Positions 45,326-59,391 of a stretch of 64,000 nt of DNA are shown piece after piece. The translations under genes and the position numbers were made by a program. Position 1 is the first letter of the stretch. Every line of letters begins with the position of its first letter. Under the pieces are notes generated by a model. That model was given only the letters and a program-made list of their open reading frames with translations, was not told the origin of the DNA and did not search any database. Source of the DNA: Ascarosepion bandense (lineage: Eukaryota > Mollusca > Cephalopoda > Sepiida > Sepiidae); NCBI GenBank assembly GCA_037127315.1, contig JBBBDQ010001935.1:2152501-2216500 (forward strand), read 5' to 3'.

Positions 45326-45448
45326 CAAACTGCATCCCTCTTATGAAAATCTTTATCAGTAATACTGATCATCTTCAATATTTTCTAAATCTTAAATCGG
45401 TCATTACACAAATGGGTACATATTTCTTCTCCCTCTTTTTTACTTTAG

Positions 45449-47843
<2,395 letters not shown>

Positions 47844-47991
47844 ACTTTGAAAAAGATGTATTTAAGCCGAAATAAAGGAAGTGAAGAACCAAGCATATTT
47901 GTGATATTGGCCTGTGGTACAACCAGTAGCACATGTGGCCAACTGACCAGTTACCCACTGGCGTTGGTGAGAACCAGACTTCAAGCACAAG
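47844..47991 (+). CDS. SLC25A24-like: SCaMC mitochondrial carrier, exon: start of carrier repeat 3
   Basis: 148 nt: 49 codons plus one base (G) of a split Gly codon, followed by GTAATT. The product [49 protein letters not shown] spans the loop between repeats 2 and 3 and the fifth transmembrane helix. [27 protein letters not shown] is the hallmark of this subfamily. In the third repeat the acidic residue of Px[DE]xx[KR] is replaced (P-L-A-L-V-R), as is usual for these carriers. The donor GTAATT is weaker than GTAAGT. Confidence 0.96.
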
Positions 47992-49636
47992 GTAATTTTT
48001 CATATGTTCCTCAATTTTTAAGACATTATAATGTCAAGATGAATTCTGGTAAATCTTTCTGAGCAGTTGTTTGTATGATTTGTAAAGATCTTATTAGAGG
48101 TAAAAAACTGAATATGATAAAAAGAGGAAAACAGCTACATTAGTTGGCAAAATGAAAAAAGAGGAAAACATCCTATAAAATGAGATAACTGGTTATTGCT
48201 CTTCATTTGTCAGAGCTTGAGTGAAGAAATTCAAATATTGTGCACATTGACTGAAAAAGGCAAGCATGAAGAATGGAAAGATTACCATTTTATAGTAGTT
48301 CTATTTCATTTTTTTTTTTCTTGGAATTTTTTTCTTTCTTTTTTGTATTGCTAACTGCTGTAGTTGTTGTTTTGTGCTTATTTTTTTTTCTTCGGTCTAT
48401 TTTTGTGAAAGTATTATTAAGTATGATTTCTCATGAAAACCAATATATTTGGGTTGATATAAGAATGAAATGGATGCCAAAGACAACCACCGATTTTATG
48501 CTGTTTCATTGCTCTTATTACTTCGGCAAAGACAAAACAAAATCCTCACTATTGATTTTCAATTGAGATATTGATTTTCAAACACTTAACAACCTCTGCT
48601 ATTGAAATCTTTGATCTCTACTACATTATGGTAAGCAGAGCATCTTCACTGATGTCAGAAGATCACTTTAGATTTACGTCAGTCACCCGCATGAAATTTG
48701 CCAAACCACTTTTTGAGTTTCCAAAGAGCAGAAGCATGATCCAAATAAACCTTCTGAACTTTGGAAACTCAATAAAATCTTCAGTCCAGTTCAAAAAGGA
48801 AAAAAGAAACCATATTATCAACTTACAAAGGGTCAGAGTTCAAGATATCTACTTGAATATTGTAAAACAACATTCGCCAGATCATATCTGAATTTTTATT
48901 GATGTCTTCGATATAATGTGAAGAACAGGATTGCCTTTTGTTTAAGCTATTGAACTAAATTCATGAATGACGACCCAGATACATATTGGTTGGATCAAGA
49001 TTATGAACATCCTTCAGGCAGAAAGAAAATAATATTGGCCCCTATGTGTAGTGGCAGCTATAATAAAGATAGATGATAATCATTAGGAAATTGATTTAGT
49101 TCTTTTACCTTATATCAGAGGATCTGCAGTCATCAGGACAGCCTTCAAAAACAATTTTGCTCATTAGAGGTATCTGATCTGAGCTAAATCTCCAGCAGAT
49201 GAAAACCTGACTAAGGACTGTCTATATAATTTTCCATGGTGTTTTGACAGAGAATATAAAATTATGATTAACAACCTTCTACAAGTAAGGCGAGAACAAC
49301 ATTAAAATACCTTAGTCTATAGCCAATATATGGAATCTGGTACGCTTGATCATGGGTAGAGGGAAAGTGTGTGGAGAGGGTATCATCAATCTATGTGATA
49401 TAAAGTCACAATGAGGGATAGAGCAACAGTGGAGAATAACCAGGTTGAACGAAGCAGCACATGTGCTAGGTTCTGATAACTTCCTCAGTAGTCTTAGCAT
49501 AGAATTGAGCACTTGATAGGGGTCTTTCATTGAGAAAGAACAGATCTTTCTATCAGTCTGAAAGCAGAATGAAAACTCTTCACTTTCCAGGGATTAAGTA
49601 TAGACTTCGGTTCAAAATTTTGAAAATATTAAATAC
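47992..49636. other. Intron before the minisatellite, unassigned
   Basis: T-rich at 48310-48400. The open frame 48571-48891 (RVRVQDIYLNIVKQHSPDHI near its end) and the G+C-richer region up to 49600 may be old transposon coding sequence, but I recognise no domain. The minus-strand frame 49530-49312 is likewise unrecognised. Confidence 0.4.
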
Positions 49637-52600
49637 AATAAGTGCCCAATGAAACGATACTACGGATGAATTAAATTGCCCAATGAAACGATACTACGGA
49701 TGAATTAAGTGCCCTGTGAAACGATACTACGGATGAATTAAGTGCCCCGTGAAACGATACTACGGATGAATTAAGTGCCCCGTGAAACGATACTACGGAT
49801 GGGTCAGTGCCCGTGAAAGCGATACTGCGGATGAATTAAGTGCCCCGTGAAACGATACTGCGGATGAATTAAGTGCCCCGTGAAACGATACTGCGGATGA
49901 ATTAAGTGCCCCGTGAAACGATACTGCGGATGAATTAAGTGCCCCGTGAAACGATACTGCGGATGAATTAAGTGCCCCGTGAAACGATACTGCGGATGAA
50001 TTAAGTGCCCCGTGAAACGATACTGCGGATGAATTAAGTGCCCCGTGAAACGATACTGCGGATGAATTAAGTGCCCCGTGAAACGATACTGCGGATGAAT
50101 TAAGTGCCCCGTGGAAACGATACTGCGGATGAATTCGATTGCCCCGTGAAACGATACTGCGGATGAATTAAGTGCCCCGTGAAACGATACTGCGGATGAA
50201 TTCGTGCCCCGTGAAACGATACTGCGGATGAATTAAGTGCCCCGTGAAACGATACTGCGGATGAATTAAGTGCCCCGTGAAACGATACTGCGGATGAATT
50301 AAGTGCCCCGTGAAACGAACAACGGATGAATTAAGTGCCCCGTGAAACGATACTGCGGATGAATTAAGTGCCCCGTGAAACGATACTGCGGATGAATTAA
50401 GTGCCCCGTGAAACGATACTGCGGATGAATTAAGTGCCCCGTGAAACGATACTGCGGATGAATTAAGTGCCCCGTGAAACGATACTGCGGATGAATTAAG
50501 TGCCCCGTGAAGCTTGGAAATACTGCGGATGAATTAAGTGCCCCGTGAAACGATACTGCGGATGAATTAAGTGCCCCGTGAAACGATACTGCGGATGAAT
50601 TAAGTGCCCCGTGAAACGATACTGCGGATGAATTAAGTGCCCCGTGAAACGATACTGCGGATGAATTAAGTGCCCCGTAAACGATACTGCGGATGAATTA
50701 AGTGCCCCGTGAAACGATACTGCGGATGAATTAAGTGCCCCGTGAAACGATACTGCGGATGAATTAAGTGCCCCGTGAAACGATACTGCGGATGAATTAA
50801 GTGCCCCGTGAAACGATACTGCGGATGAATTAAGTGCCCGTGAAGCGATACTGCGGATGAATTAAGTGCCCCGTGAAACGATACTGCGGATGAATTAAGT
50901 GCCCCGTGAAACGATACTGCGGATGAGTCAGTGCCCCGTGAAACGATACTGCGGATGAATTAAGTGCCCCGTGAAACGATACTGCGGATGAATTAAGTGC
51001 CCCGTGAAACGATACTGCGGATGAATTAAGTGCCCCGTGAAACGATACTGCGGATGAATTAAGTGCCCCGTGAAACGATACTGCGGATGAATTAAGTGCC
51101 CCGTGAAACGATACTGCGGATGAATTAAGTGCCCCGTGAAACGATACTGCGGATGAATTAAGTGCCCCGTGAAACGATACTGCGGATGAATTAAGTGCCC
51201 CGTGAAACGTGCTGCGGATGAATTAAGTGCCCCGTGTAAACGATACTGCGGATGAATTAAGTGCCCCGTGAAACGATACTGCGGATGAATTAAGTGCCCC
51301 GTGAAACGATACTGGATGAATTAAGTGCCCCGTGAAACGATACTGCGGATGAATTAAGTGCCCCGTGAAACGATGCGGATGAATTAAGTGCCCCGTGAAA
51401 CGATACTGCGGATGAATTAAGTGCCCCGTGAAACGATACTGCGGATGAATTAAGTGCCCCGTGAAACGATACTGCGGATGAATTAAGTGCCCCGTGAAAC
51501 GATACTGCGGATGAATTAAGTGCCCCGTGAAACGATACTGCGGATGAATTAAGTGCCCCGTGAAACGATACTGCGGATGAATTAAGTGCCCCGTGAAACG
51601 ATACTGCGGATGAATTAAGTGCCCCGTGAAACGATACTGCGGATGAATTAAGTGCCCCGTGAAACGATATAACGGATGAATTAAGTGCCCGTGAAACGAT
51701 ACTGCGGATGAATTAAGTGCCCCGTGAAACGATACTGCGGATGAATTAAGTGCCCCGTGAAACGATACTGCGGATGAATTAAGTGCCCCGTGAAACGATA
51801 CTGCGGATGAATTAATTGCCCCATGAAGACGATACTGCGGATGAATTAAGTGCCCCGTGAAACGATACTGCGGATGAATTAAGTGCCCCGTGAAACGATA
51901 CTGCGGATGAATTAAGTGCCCCGTGAAACGATACTGCGGATGAATTAAGTGCCCCGTGAAACGATACTGCGGATGAATTAAGTGCCCCGTGAAACGATAC
52001 TGCGGATGAATTAATTGCCCAGTGAAACGTCACTGGATGAATTAAGTGCCCGTGAAACGTACTGCGGGTGAATTAAGTGCCCCGTGAAACGATACTGCGG
52101 ACGAATTAAGTGCCCCGTGAAACGATACTGCGGACGAATTAAGTGCCCCGTGAAACGATACTGCGGACGAATTAAGTGCCCCGTGAAACGATACTGCGGA
52201 CGAGTAAGTGCCCCGTGAACGATACTGCGGACGAATTAAGTGCCCCGTGAAACGATACTGCGGGCCAATTAAGTGCCCGTGAAACGATACTGCGGACGAA
52301 TTAAGGTGCCCCGTGAAACGATACTGCGGACGAATTAAGTGCCCCGTGAAACGATACTGCGGACGAATTAAGTGCCCCGTGAAACGATACTGCGGACGAA
52401 TTAAGTGCCCCGTGAAACGATACTCGCGGACGAATTAAGTGCCCCGTGAAACGATACTGCGGACGAATTAAGTGCCCCGTGAAACGATACTGCGGACGAA
52501 TTAAGTGCCCCGTGAAACGATACTGCGGACGAATTAAGTGCCCCGTGTGTCTGCGGACGAATTAAGTGCCCCGTGAAACGATACTGCGGACGAATTAATT

Positions 52601-52820
52601 CCCGTGAAACGATACTGCGGACGAATTAAGTGCCCCGTGAAACGATACTGCGGACGAATTAAGTGCCCTGTGAAACGATACTGCGGGACGGTGGTGCCGT
52701 GGAAACGATACTGCGGACGAATTAAGTGCCCCGTGAAACGATACTGCGGATGAATTAAGTGCCCCGTGAAACGATACTGCGGATGAATTAAGTGCCCCGT
52801 GAAACGATACTGCGGATGAA
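49637..52820. repeat. 33-bp minisatellite, about 96 tandem units
   Basis: A tandem array of the unit GAATTAAGTGCCCCGTGAAA + CGATACTGCGGAT (33 bp, 48% G+C, three CpG per unit) in a roughly 30% G+C intron. Variants form blocks: the first four or five units read TACTACGG (49640-49798); most of the array reads TACTGCGGATG; units from about 52095 to 52730 read TGCGGACG; the last three revert to GGATG. A few units carry small indels (50113, 50310, 50512, 51208, 51314, 51372, 52690) of the kind caused by replication slippage or assembly error. Because 33 is divisible by three, two minus-strand frames stay open over long stretches, but there is no start, splice or conservation evidence for coding. 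The copy number in an assembly may be underestimated. Confidence 0.98.
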
Positions 52821-52825
52821 AAACA

Positions 52826-52895
52826 GTGATTATTTTTTTAAAACTCATTATACCTCAAGCGAGGTAATAAAGCCACTAAGATGCATGGGGGTTAC
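52826..52895 (-). mobile_element. LINE/SINE 3' tail fragment abutting the minisatellite
   Basis: The minus strand reads CAGTAACCCCCATGCATCTT, AGTGGCTTTATTACCTCGCT and TGAGGTATAATGAG then oligo-A, a diverged version of the GTAGCCCCC...CAGTGGC...GCCTTGCTCGGGGTGAAATG tail. Only about 70 bp is present. Its oligo-A side directly borders the last minisatellite unit. Confidence 0.55.
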
Positions 52896-53087
52896 TGAGT
52901 GTGAAACCATTTATGAAAAAATAAACCTTATTAAGGAAATAATATAAGTCTAAATATATTTCATTGTATGATAATTCTTCATTTCAGAAATTATTTTACT
53001 AAAATTTGGGATGAAATTTAGCCTAATTACTGGGATGAATTTCTGGGATGAGGATTTATTATTTACAGGCAGACTAATATTCTCTCT

Positions 53088-53091
<4 letters not shown>

Positions 53092-53123
<32 letters not shown>

Positions 53124-53285
53124 TTGTTACATCATTTGGGCCATTGTGCTCTACAGCTTTCTTCAGGAATTTGTTGATTCAGTTAACTTTCAAAGTTTTG
53201 TTTGAAGTGTACCTGGATCGATTGACACCTGAAGAAGGCTGGAGAGTACATCAACCAAAATGTTGTAAGAATAACAGAATTTAGC
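53092..53285. mobile_element. Degenerate foldback fragment with poly-T
   Basis: After a run of about 30 T (53092-53122), TGTTACATCATTTGGGCCAT and CTCTACAGCTTTCTTCAGGA (left arm, shortened) and CACCTGAAGAAGGCTGGAGA, GTACATCAACCAAAATGTTG (right arm) are the arm ends of the foldback family, with most of the left arm deleted. Confidence 0.5.
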
Positions 53286-53576
53286 CCATTGATTTTTGTG
53301 GCTGTTTAGGTTTTAGGTCTCCCTTACAGAAATCAATAACATAAAAATTATATGTTGACATTATCACTAAAAAGTCATTTGTCATGCAAATCATTTCTAA
53401 GTTTGTTTAAATATGCTGCTGTTAAAATTTGAGTTGGCAAAATGATCCATAATGTGTAATTTATTGTGTAACAGTATAAAATCTTTTAAAAATTCTTTGT
53501 GATTTTTTGTACACTTGAATATTTACTGAATAATTCTGTTAAAGACTCTAAATTTTTTATTTTTTATATTTTACAG

Positions 53577-53749
53577 GCAGCAGATCTCAAACCATGTCAG
53601 GAATGTTTAAGGAGATTTTGTTAAAAGATGGTTTTCAAGGACTTTATCGTGGGCTTACCCCTAATTTTATGAAGGTGGCTCCTGCTGTCAGCATTAGTTA
53701 TGCTGTCTATGAACAAATAAGAAAAGCTCTTGGGGTGAGCACAACTTAG
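53577..53749 (+). CDS. SLC25A24-like: SCaMC mitochondrial carrier, terminal exon: end of carrier repeat 3 and stop
   Basis: The acceptor TTTTATATTTTACAG precedes two bases completing the split Gly codon, then SRSQTMSGMFKEILLKDGFQ, GLYRGLTPNFMKVAPAVSIS and YAVYEQIRKALGVSTT, stop TAG at 53747-53749. DG-x4-LYRG-x-TPNFMKV-x-PAVSISY-x-VYE is the conserved last helix pair of ATP-Mg/phosphate carriers, and vertebrate members end a few residues after the LGV triplet as here. The five exons together give about 244 residues, roughly the final half of a ~480-residue SCaMC. A GGTGAGC word inside the LGVS codons resembles a 5' splice site. Confidence 0.97.
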
Positions 53750-54893
53750 CACCTCTGTTGATGCTTTCTAGATATACAATGTTATCCTGATGGGAGTAGG
53801 TAGGGTAGCAACTTTGTGAGTAAAATCAGTTGATGTACTGATAAGCCACTATCCTCACAAAGTCTCCACCTGGTAACTTCCACTGTTTCTTCATTATTGT
53901 AAACAAAACAATTATTATTATTACTAACTCTGCACTTATGGTACGCAGTTTATTTGGTGAAGAGAATTCAAAGAAAAGGTTTAAAAACAAACTCCGATGG
54001 GTGTACTGTTGACCATGATGTAGAAATGTGTAAAGAGAAGAGACGAAGGCTTTTTTTTTCTTTATTGTTTTGATCCTTTTATACATTTAACGTGTTATTT
54101 TTTTCTTTTGTAAAGAGAAAAGAAAAAAATTGCTGAAGGCTTGAACTTTAAATCATGGCATAGTCACCACTAAAGGCTTCTCATTACCACCACCATTTAC
54201 TACCCACATCCCAGCCCAGCTTGGCTTGGTTAAAGCCTAATCTCTTTTTCTTAATGTAATGCGTCTTTCCCCTACAAGTTTTTGTTGGCTGTTGCTTCAT
54301 CAAATTTGAAAGTTTTCTTTATTTATTTCTCTTAAATTTTCAATTCTCTTTGAGAATTTACTGGATCCAAAAAACCTGTCAGTGAGAATGTCTAATTTTT
54401 ATATAATTGAGTCCACATTATTTTGTTTGAATAATTATGAAAACAAGCTTTTTTTTTTTTTTTGTTGTTGTCTATTCTGATTTGTCCTTGAACAAGTTTG
54501 AATATAATTTTTTCATTTATAAAAAGTATAAATCTCTTTTTTAACTAACAGAAAGAGTTTGCTGGTAAAGTGTTGAAAAGTCTAAAAGTAACACTGTTTT
54601 TAAGATTTAAATGTAAAGAGAAATTGATTTATAAATACTGTAATACATGGTTATATAGTATACAGTGTGCTCTCTCTCTCTATATATATATATAAGTTTT
54701 AAGGTATGTGATATCAGGGATAGAGCATATAAATAAATAAGTGGACACTGATGTCAACAGTGAGCTTCAAAAACTTCATGCTTGAACACAATCTTCAAAC
54801 AAGAAAAAGATTTGCCGCTTGGTGTTGATTTCACTTATTGGTTCTAAGAAACAAGCTGCTTGATCCTCATATGTCAAAAAGAATGGTAGAGTT

Positions 54894-54938
<45 letters not shown>

Positions 54939-55534
54939 AAAAAGATGTACAGTTCTCGTATATTCTCTTCAGAAAATACAGGTAGTTTCATTTCATAAGA
55001 GACATGGAGCATTTTCAGCTAAGTAGAAATGTAGGCTAAATGCTTTAAGTAACAAAAGATGTGACAAATTTTGTCTATTCTAGGTTAATTCAATATGAAA
55101 ATACTATTATAAATTATGGAGATTTAAAAAATTATTGGAAAGCTTTTTTCAATTAATGTGAGAATTTCAATAAAAAAACATGAATAATGATTGACTTGTA
55201 AATAATTAGATTCTTGAGTTTTAACAAAATGTTTAATTATTAATGCATTGGTTTTTATTCTTTGGCTTTTATTTTTTTTTAGATTTATTCTTTTAAAGAT
55301 TCAAACACTTCAAACTGAATATTCAAGATAAGTCATAGTCTGATATTCAGTAAACACTTGTACAAATCATATACTAGTATAATTAAATTTCTATTGGAAA
55401 GAATAAAATGAAAAAAAATGTGAATTCTTTTGAAATAGCTCTGTCAAATCATATAATAACGATTTAAGAAATTCGATCCATTTTCAATGTTAAAAACCTA
55501 TTTATTTCCCCTTGATTTAAAAAAATAATCTGTT

Positions 55535-55612
<78 letters not shown>

Positions 55613-56485
55613 CCCACCAACACAATAACAGGAATTGAAAAAAAAATATTCTGTACAATTGTTACAATTATCTAGAAAATGTTTTTTAATGCATTCATGT
55701 TTCTCAGACAAAGATATAATTCCGGTTTTGATTAGATATTTTAGTCTCTTTGCCTGATATTAAAATTTATTTTCTAAAAAATATTTTTAGGGGAGAAATT
55801 ATTTTTAGTATCACAGATTGCTTAAGTTTTTTGTAAAACTAGTTCTGTACTTTTAAGAGAAGAGTTTTATTTTTTAATTTAATTATCTATATTAAGAAAT
55901 CATTTGGTTCATTTAAACTTAAAAAATAAAACATAAAGTAGGAATTTAAATGCAGAAAAAAATAGTAAAAGATCTTGAAATTTTTTTCTACTCAAAATTA
56001 TAATTAAAAAGATACATTTTCAAATTTATATATCATTGCTTTCTTTTCTGGAAATATTTAGATAAAATAACCTTTACAATGTTATTATTAGCAAAATATA
56101 TGTTTATAGGGGAATCATTCAAGCTATAAAAATTCTCTTAGAAATATTGAGTATAAAATATTTTAACTGTTTTCAATTTTTATTGCCTTCAAATAATAAG
56201 AATAAATAACGGATTACAAAACAATTTTAAAAAATGGAGGAATATTAATTTGTTTCAAAGAATTAAAATGTTTTCCAAATGAGGAAAATATTTTTACTTA
56301 GATACAAATTACAAAGAAAACTTTAAGGTTTAAAACTGATTTTAGAATGGAAAGTGTAACGGAATTTTTAAAAATTGATTCTGTATATCCATCTTAAGAA
56401 TTTACAATATTTCAATTTGCAAATATCACATATTTCAAAGAAATGAAGAGTACAAAATAGATTTCCCAGTATTTGTTTGCACTTT
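53750..56485. other. 3' UTR and/or downstream DNA
   Basis: The 3' UTR starts at 53750 but its end cannot be fixed. AATAAA words occur at about 54732 and again near 55165 and 55400 in this A+T-rich DNA, and none is clearly a polyadenylation signal. 54690-54800 holds an arm of the (AT)n inverted-repeat family (GATAGAGCATATAAATAAAT, AAGTGGACACTGATGTCAAC). (CA)n-(TA)n is at 54896-54938. Confidence 0.5.
55536..55613. repeat. (TCTA)n microsatellite
   Basis: About 19 uninterrupted copies of the tetranucleotide TCTA/CTAT. Confidence 0.97.
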
Positions 56486-56487
56486 TG

Positions 56488-56622
56488 AGATGAGGCAGTA
56501 TTTACACTATTTGGGCTATTGTCCTCATCTTTTCTATGTTTACGGCATTTCAACTGTTGAAGAAAGCTGGTGCGTACAATGGCCGAAACATGAGAACAAA
56601 GATGAGGATAATGCAAGTTAGT
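56488..56622. mobile_element. Minimal foldback element (arms only)
   Basis: The left arm GTATTTACACTATTTGGGCT, ATTGTCCTCATCTTTTC, TTTACGGCATTTCAACTGTT meets the right arm AAGAAAGCTGGTGCGTACAA, TGGCCGAAACATGAGAACAA, AGATGAGGATAATGCAAG almost directly. The arms pair over about 55 bp with no SINE-like centre. This is the shortest version of the family. Confidence 0.65.
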
Positions 56623-56960
56623 ATAGATTTCCCTGTCTATATGACAACGACAAACACTTTAATGTTTTACGTAGATATTTTTTACTTAGCAGCTAATGTA
56701 TTGTAAGTTCTATAATTAGTATTTTATTTATTTATTTTATTTTTTTTTTTGTTTAAATGTAACCTAGACGTTTTGAAGTAAATCTTAGTTATTCTTCTGT
56801 TGCATATTCTCAGAGGAAGCTAAGTAAGCATAGGTGATTCTGATAATTAGCATTTCTTTTTAAATGTCAAAGGACCACAGCATCTACCGAGCTGGGACCA
56901 TTTTAATTTAGGTATAAGCATATATTGTTATACACTTGGTATTTTGTAATACATATTTCT

Positions 56961-56961
<1 letters not shown>

Positions 56962-57010
<49 letters not shown>
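56962..57010. repeat. Long poly-T run
   Basis: About 45 consecutive T bases. On the plus strand it could mark the reverse tail of a retroelement, but no element body is recognised beside it. Confidence 0.9.
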
Positions 57011-57011
<1 letters not shown>

Positions 57012-57204
57012 CTATAAAATTTGTGATGCAAAAATTATTTTATGAGAAATCAGTATATTTTTTTTTTCATACACATTCTCAATAATTACTTTATGTATAA
57101 TTATTTTTTATTAATAATATCTCTCATTTGTTTTTGACCTTGTTTCCTGCTTAAAAGTTCAGCATAAGTGAAACATTCTCAGCAAGACAAAAAGTTGTCT
57201 ATAT

Positions 57205-57460
57205 TTCTGAAATGAGGTATTTTAACTATTTACACTATTTGGACTTTCGTCCTTATCTTGATTATTGTATTTTCGACCATTGTACGCTTTGGACTTCTTT
57301 GAGTGATATACGTTGGAATTTTGTTAGAATAAATGGTTGGGTTCAAAATTCCAATGTATATTACCTGAAGAAGGCTGGAGCATACAGGCTGAAACTTTCT
57401 GAATATGACAATAGAGATGAGAACGGTAGTCTGAACAATGTAAGAAAAAAACAAAGAGCA
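57205..57460. mobile_element. Foldback element, fifth copy, ~110-bp arms
   Basis: The left arm (57210-57320: TTTTAACTATTTACACTATT, GGACTTTCGTCCTTATCTTG, GTTGGAATTTTG) and right arm (57350-57455: CAAAATTCCAATG, CCTGAAGAAGGCTGGAGCAT, GACAATAGAGATGAGAACGG, CTGAACAATGTAA) are inverted copies separated by about 30 bases. No tRNA-like core is present. Open frames across it on both strands come from the inverted structure. Confidence 0.75.
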
Positions 57461-58180
57461 CATAGTTATTAGATTTTGAGTATTTTTGTATTTTATGGAT
57501 ATTCCACAAACTGTTACCACTTTTTGATTACACACTGCCTTGCACAATAGATTTCTTGATTCCAGTAAATCTACTAGAGAACTTATTGTTTTTCTTGTAT
57601 TGTGTTTTTCAAAATGAGAGAAAATAAATTTTGATTTTTAATGATAACTTGTTTAATGTATAGTTAAATCTGAAATATATGAACAAATGCTAAGTAAATG
57701 AAATCTGAATTTAGTTTTGAATTTCTGATTGGTTGTTTAAATATTTTTATCATGTTGAGAGATGTTAGATTTTTTCTTAGAGAAAAATATTTACTGTTTT
57801 CTTTGGCATTAAAGATTTCAAATAAAAAAGAATAAATACTATAATGAAAGGAATTTTAAATGTTTGTGAAATTATACTTGGTTTAAATTGATATTTTTTA
57901 TATTGAAACATGTAGATTTTGATATTTAATATTTGAATCTTTTCAGAATGTAGCATTTCTCTGGGCTTTACTTTCTATTTTTAATTTCCTTGACTATTCA
58001 CAAATAACATGATGCTGACCCTAATTAATATTTAAAAAAAAAAATTAGCATCTGAATATTATATAAAATGTAATTTTAAAATTCCATTAAATTCTGTCAG
58101 TCATCATTTATTCTAGTTCTTAATCAACAATTAACTCTACTCAGGCAGGTAGTTTCCTCTCAATGTATATATTTCATGTG
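57461..58180. other. Downstream DNA, nothing recognised
   Basis: A+T-rich non-coding sequence; none of the short open frames carries a motif. Confidence 0.5.
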
Positions 58181-58181
58181 C

Positions 58182-58182
58182 A

Positions 58183-58215
<33 letters not shown>
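58182..58215. repeat. (TA)n microsatellite
   Basis: About 32 bases of alternating TA, left flank of the inverted repeat at 58325-58455. A shorter TA/TG tract is on the right at 58469-58490. Confidence 0.95.
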
Positions 58216-58324
58216 CATAGAATACTTGGTATATAAGTCTGGTAAATTCTGATAAACTCAAAAGAACTCAATGTTAAATTTATTTATTTGATTTAACAGG
58301 GTAATATAATTTAGAAAATTTTTT

Positions 58325-58456
58325 TAGATATTCTACAATTTCATGGGTAATACGTATTTCACAGCTTAAAAAAAGCTGCTCGTCAGACCCAAAAGTTACA
58401 ACAGCTTTCTTTAAGCTGTGAAATATGTATTACCCATGAAACTGTAGAATATCTAA
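58325..58456. repeat. Inverted repeat, ~50-bp arms, containing a hammerhead motif
   Basis: The left arm AGATATTCTACAATTTCATG, GGTAATACGTATTTCACAGC and the right arm GCTGTGAAATATGTATTACC, CATGAAACTGTAGAATATCT are inverted copies with few mismatches, around a centre of about 40 bp. The minus strand of the left arm plus centre forms the hammerhead motif at 58344-58391. The right arm has the GAAA-side half of a second core in the opposite orientation but lacks a CTGANGA word. Confidence 0.9.
58344..58391 (-). ncRNA. Hammerhead ribozyme candidate, intact core and all three stems
   Basis: Minus strand in order: stem I 5' strand TGGGT (58391-58387); core CTGACGA (58386-58380); stem II GCAGCTT/AAGCTGT (58379-58361), six Watson-Crick pairs plus a terminal G-U, loop of five U; core GAAA (58360-58357); stem III in the self-complementary ATACGTAT (58357-58350); cleavage-site U (58349) in an ATT triplet, allowed by the NUH rule; stem I 3' strand ACCCA (58348-58344), five pairs. 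All invariant core bases are present. The palindromic stem III with no loop is unusual for a monomer and suggests that it works as a dimer, as some retroelement hammerheads do. Activity is untested. Confidence 0.75.
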
Positions 58457-58459
58457 AAA

Positions 58460-59165
58460 CTTTTTCTAATATATATGTGTATGTGTGTATTCTTTAACCA
58501 AATTTAAATACAACTGATAAGGTTTGTATGTTTAACTTTGCGTTGTTGTATTTTTCCAAATTCCAAGTATAGTGATGTGTATAGCGGTTGATTTTGTGGA
58601 TAAACTGTTCAAAGTTCAAGTTTGTGTTGTTTTGTCAAGTACTTTTGACTATACAGAAGCATAAACATTGGACAATTTAGGAACAATTTTGATCCCATGC
58701 ACTTATTTGAAAATTGTAAAAATAAAACACAATATCAAATGAAATAAAAACTTTATTGGTTGTACTTAAACTAGTATTGATGAATACTTGTTGTCTATTA
58801 TGTGTATGTTTGTGTGGTGCTACAACTTTTTAAATTTATACTGGTATGGTTGAAGAAAAAATGTTTTTATTTAAATTCATCTTTTTAATAATTTTTCAAC
58901 AATTCAGAACATTTTTCTGGTTTTTGCAGGGAATTTGAATGTAAAATGTTGCCTTATTGTGTCTGGCTTTATAAAATGGTTTTATTTCTGTGTTAATTTC
59001 TGTGTCTTTCATAATATCAAAATCTATCAGAACACACTGCACAGTTTATGTTCAAAAACACTACTTAATTTTCCTATTGTTTCAACAAACTTTCAGTAGT
59101 TAAAACCATAGAAAAAGTAAGTAAAAATAAAAAAGCACTTGAAAAAAAGATTCATTGGCCCTCTA
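58460..59165. other. Downstream DNA, nothing recognised
   Basis: A+T-rich. It opens with a TA/TG tract and contains AATAAA at about 58721, one of several possible but unsupported polyadenylation signals. Confidence 0.5.
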
Positions 59166-59169
59166 GTAA

Positions 59170-59391
59170 ACTATATATATATATATATATATGCAATTTG
59201 TTATATATATTATATTATTTATATATTATATATGCGTGGTACTTATTTGAAAGTGCTCAATATCAGTGATAGAGCTGACATATTCATATAGATAGGTGTG
59301 AGTTTGTAACCCTGGGTTTCACGCTCTTGCGATTGCCAGACGATCACAAGAACGTGATACCCAGGGTTACAAACTCACATCTATCTATCTA

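Noticed and set aside
48571..48891. 106-residue open frame in the last intron
   Set aside because: No motif I recognise; could be old transposon coding sequence, but there is not enough to name it.
49637..52820. CRISPR-like array
   Set aside because: The repeats are contiguous with no unique spacers, in a eukaryotic intron; this is a minisatellite.
51812..52848. Minus-strand open frames across the minisatellite (AVSFHGALNSS and PQYRFTGHLIR repeat peptides)
   Set aside because: A 33-bp period keeps two frames open automatically. Small indels break both, there is no start or splice context, and the array lies inside an intron of a clearly placed gene.
54730..54740. AATAAA polyadenylation signal for the carrier gene
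   Set aside because: It lies within a repeat-family arm in very A+T-rich DNA, and several other AATAAA words occur downstream; no basis to choose.
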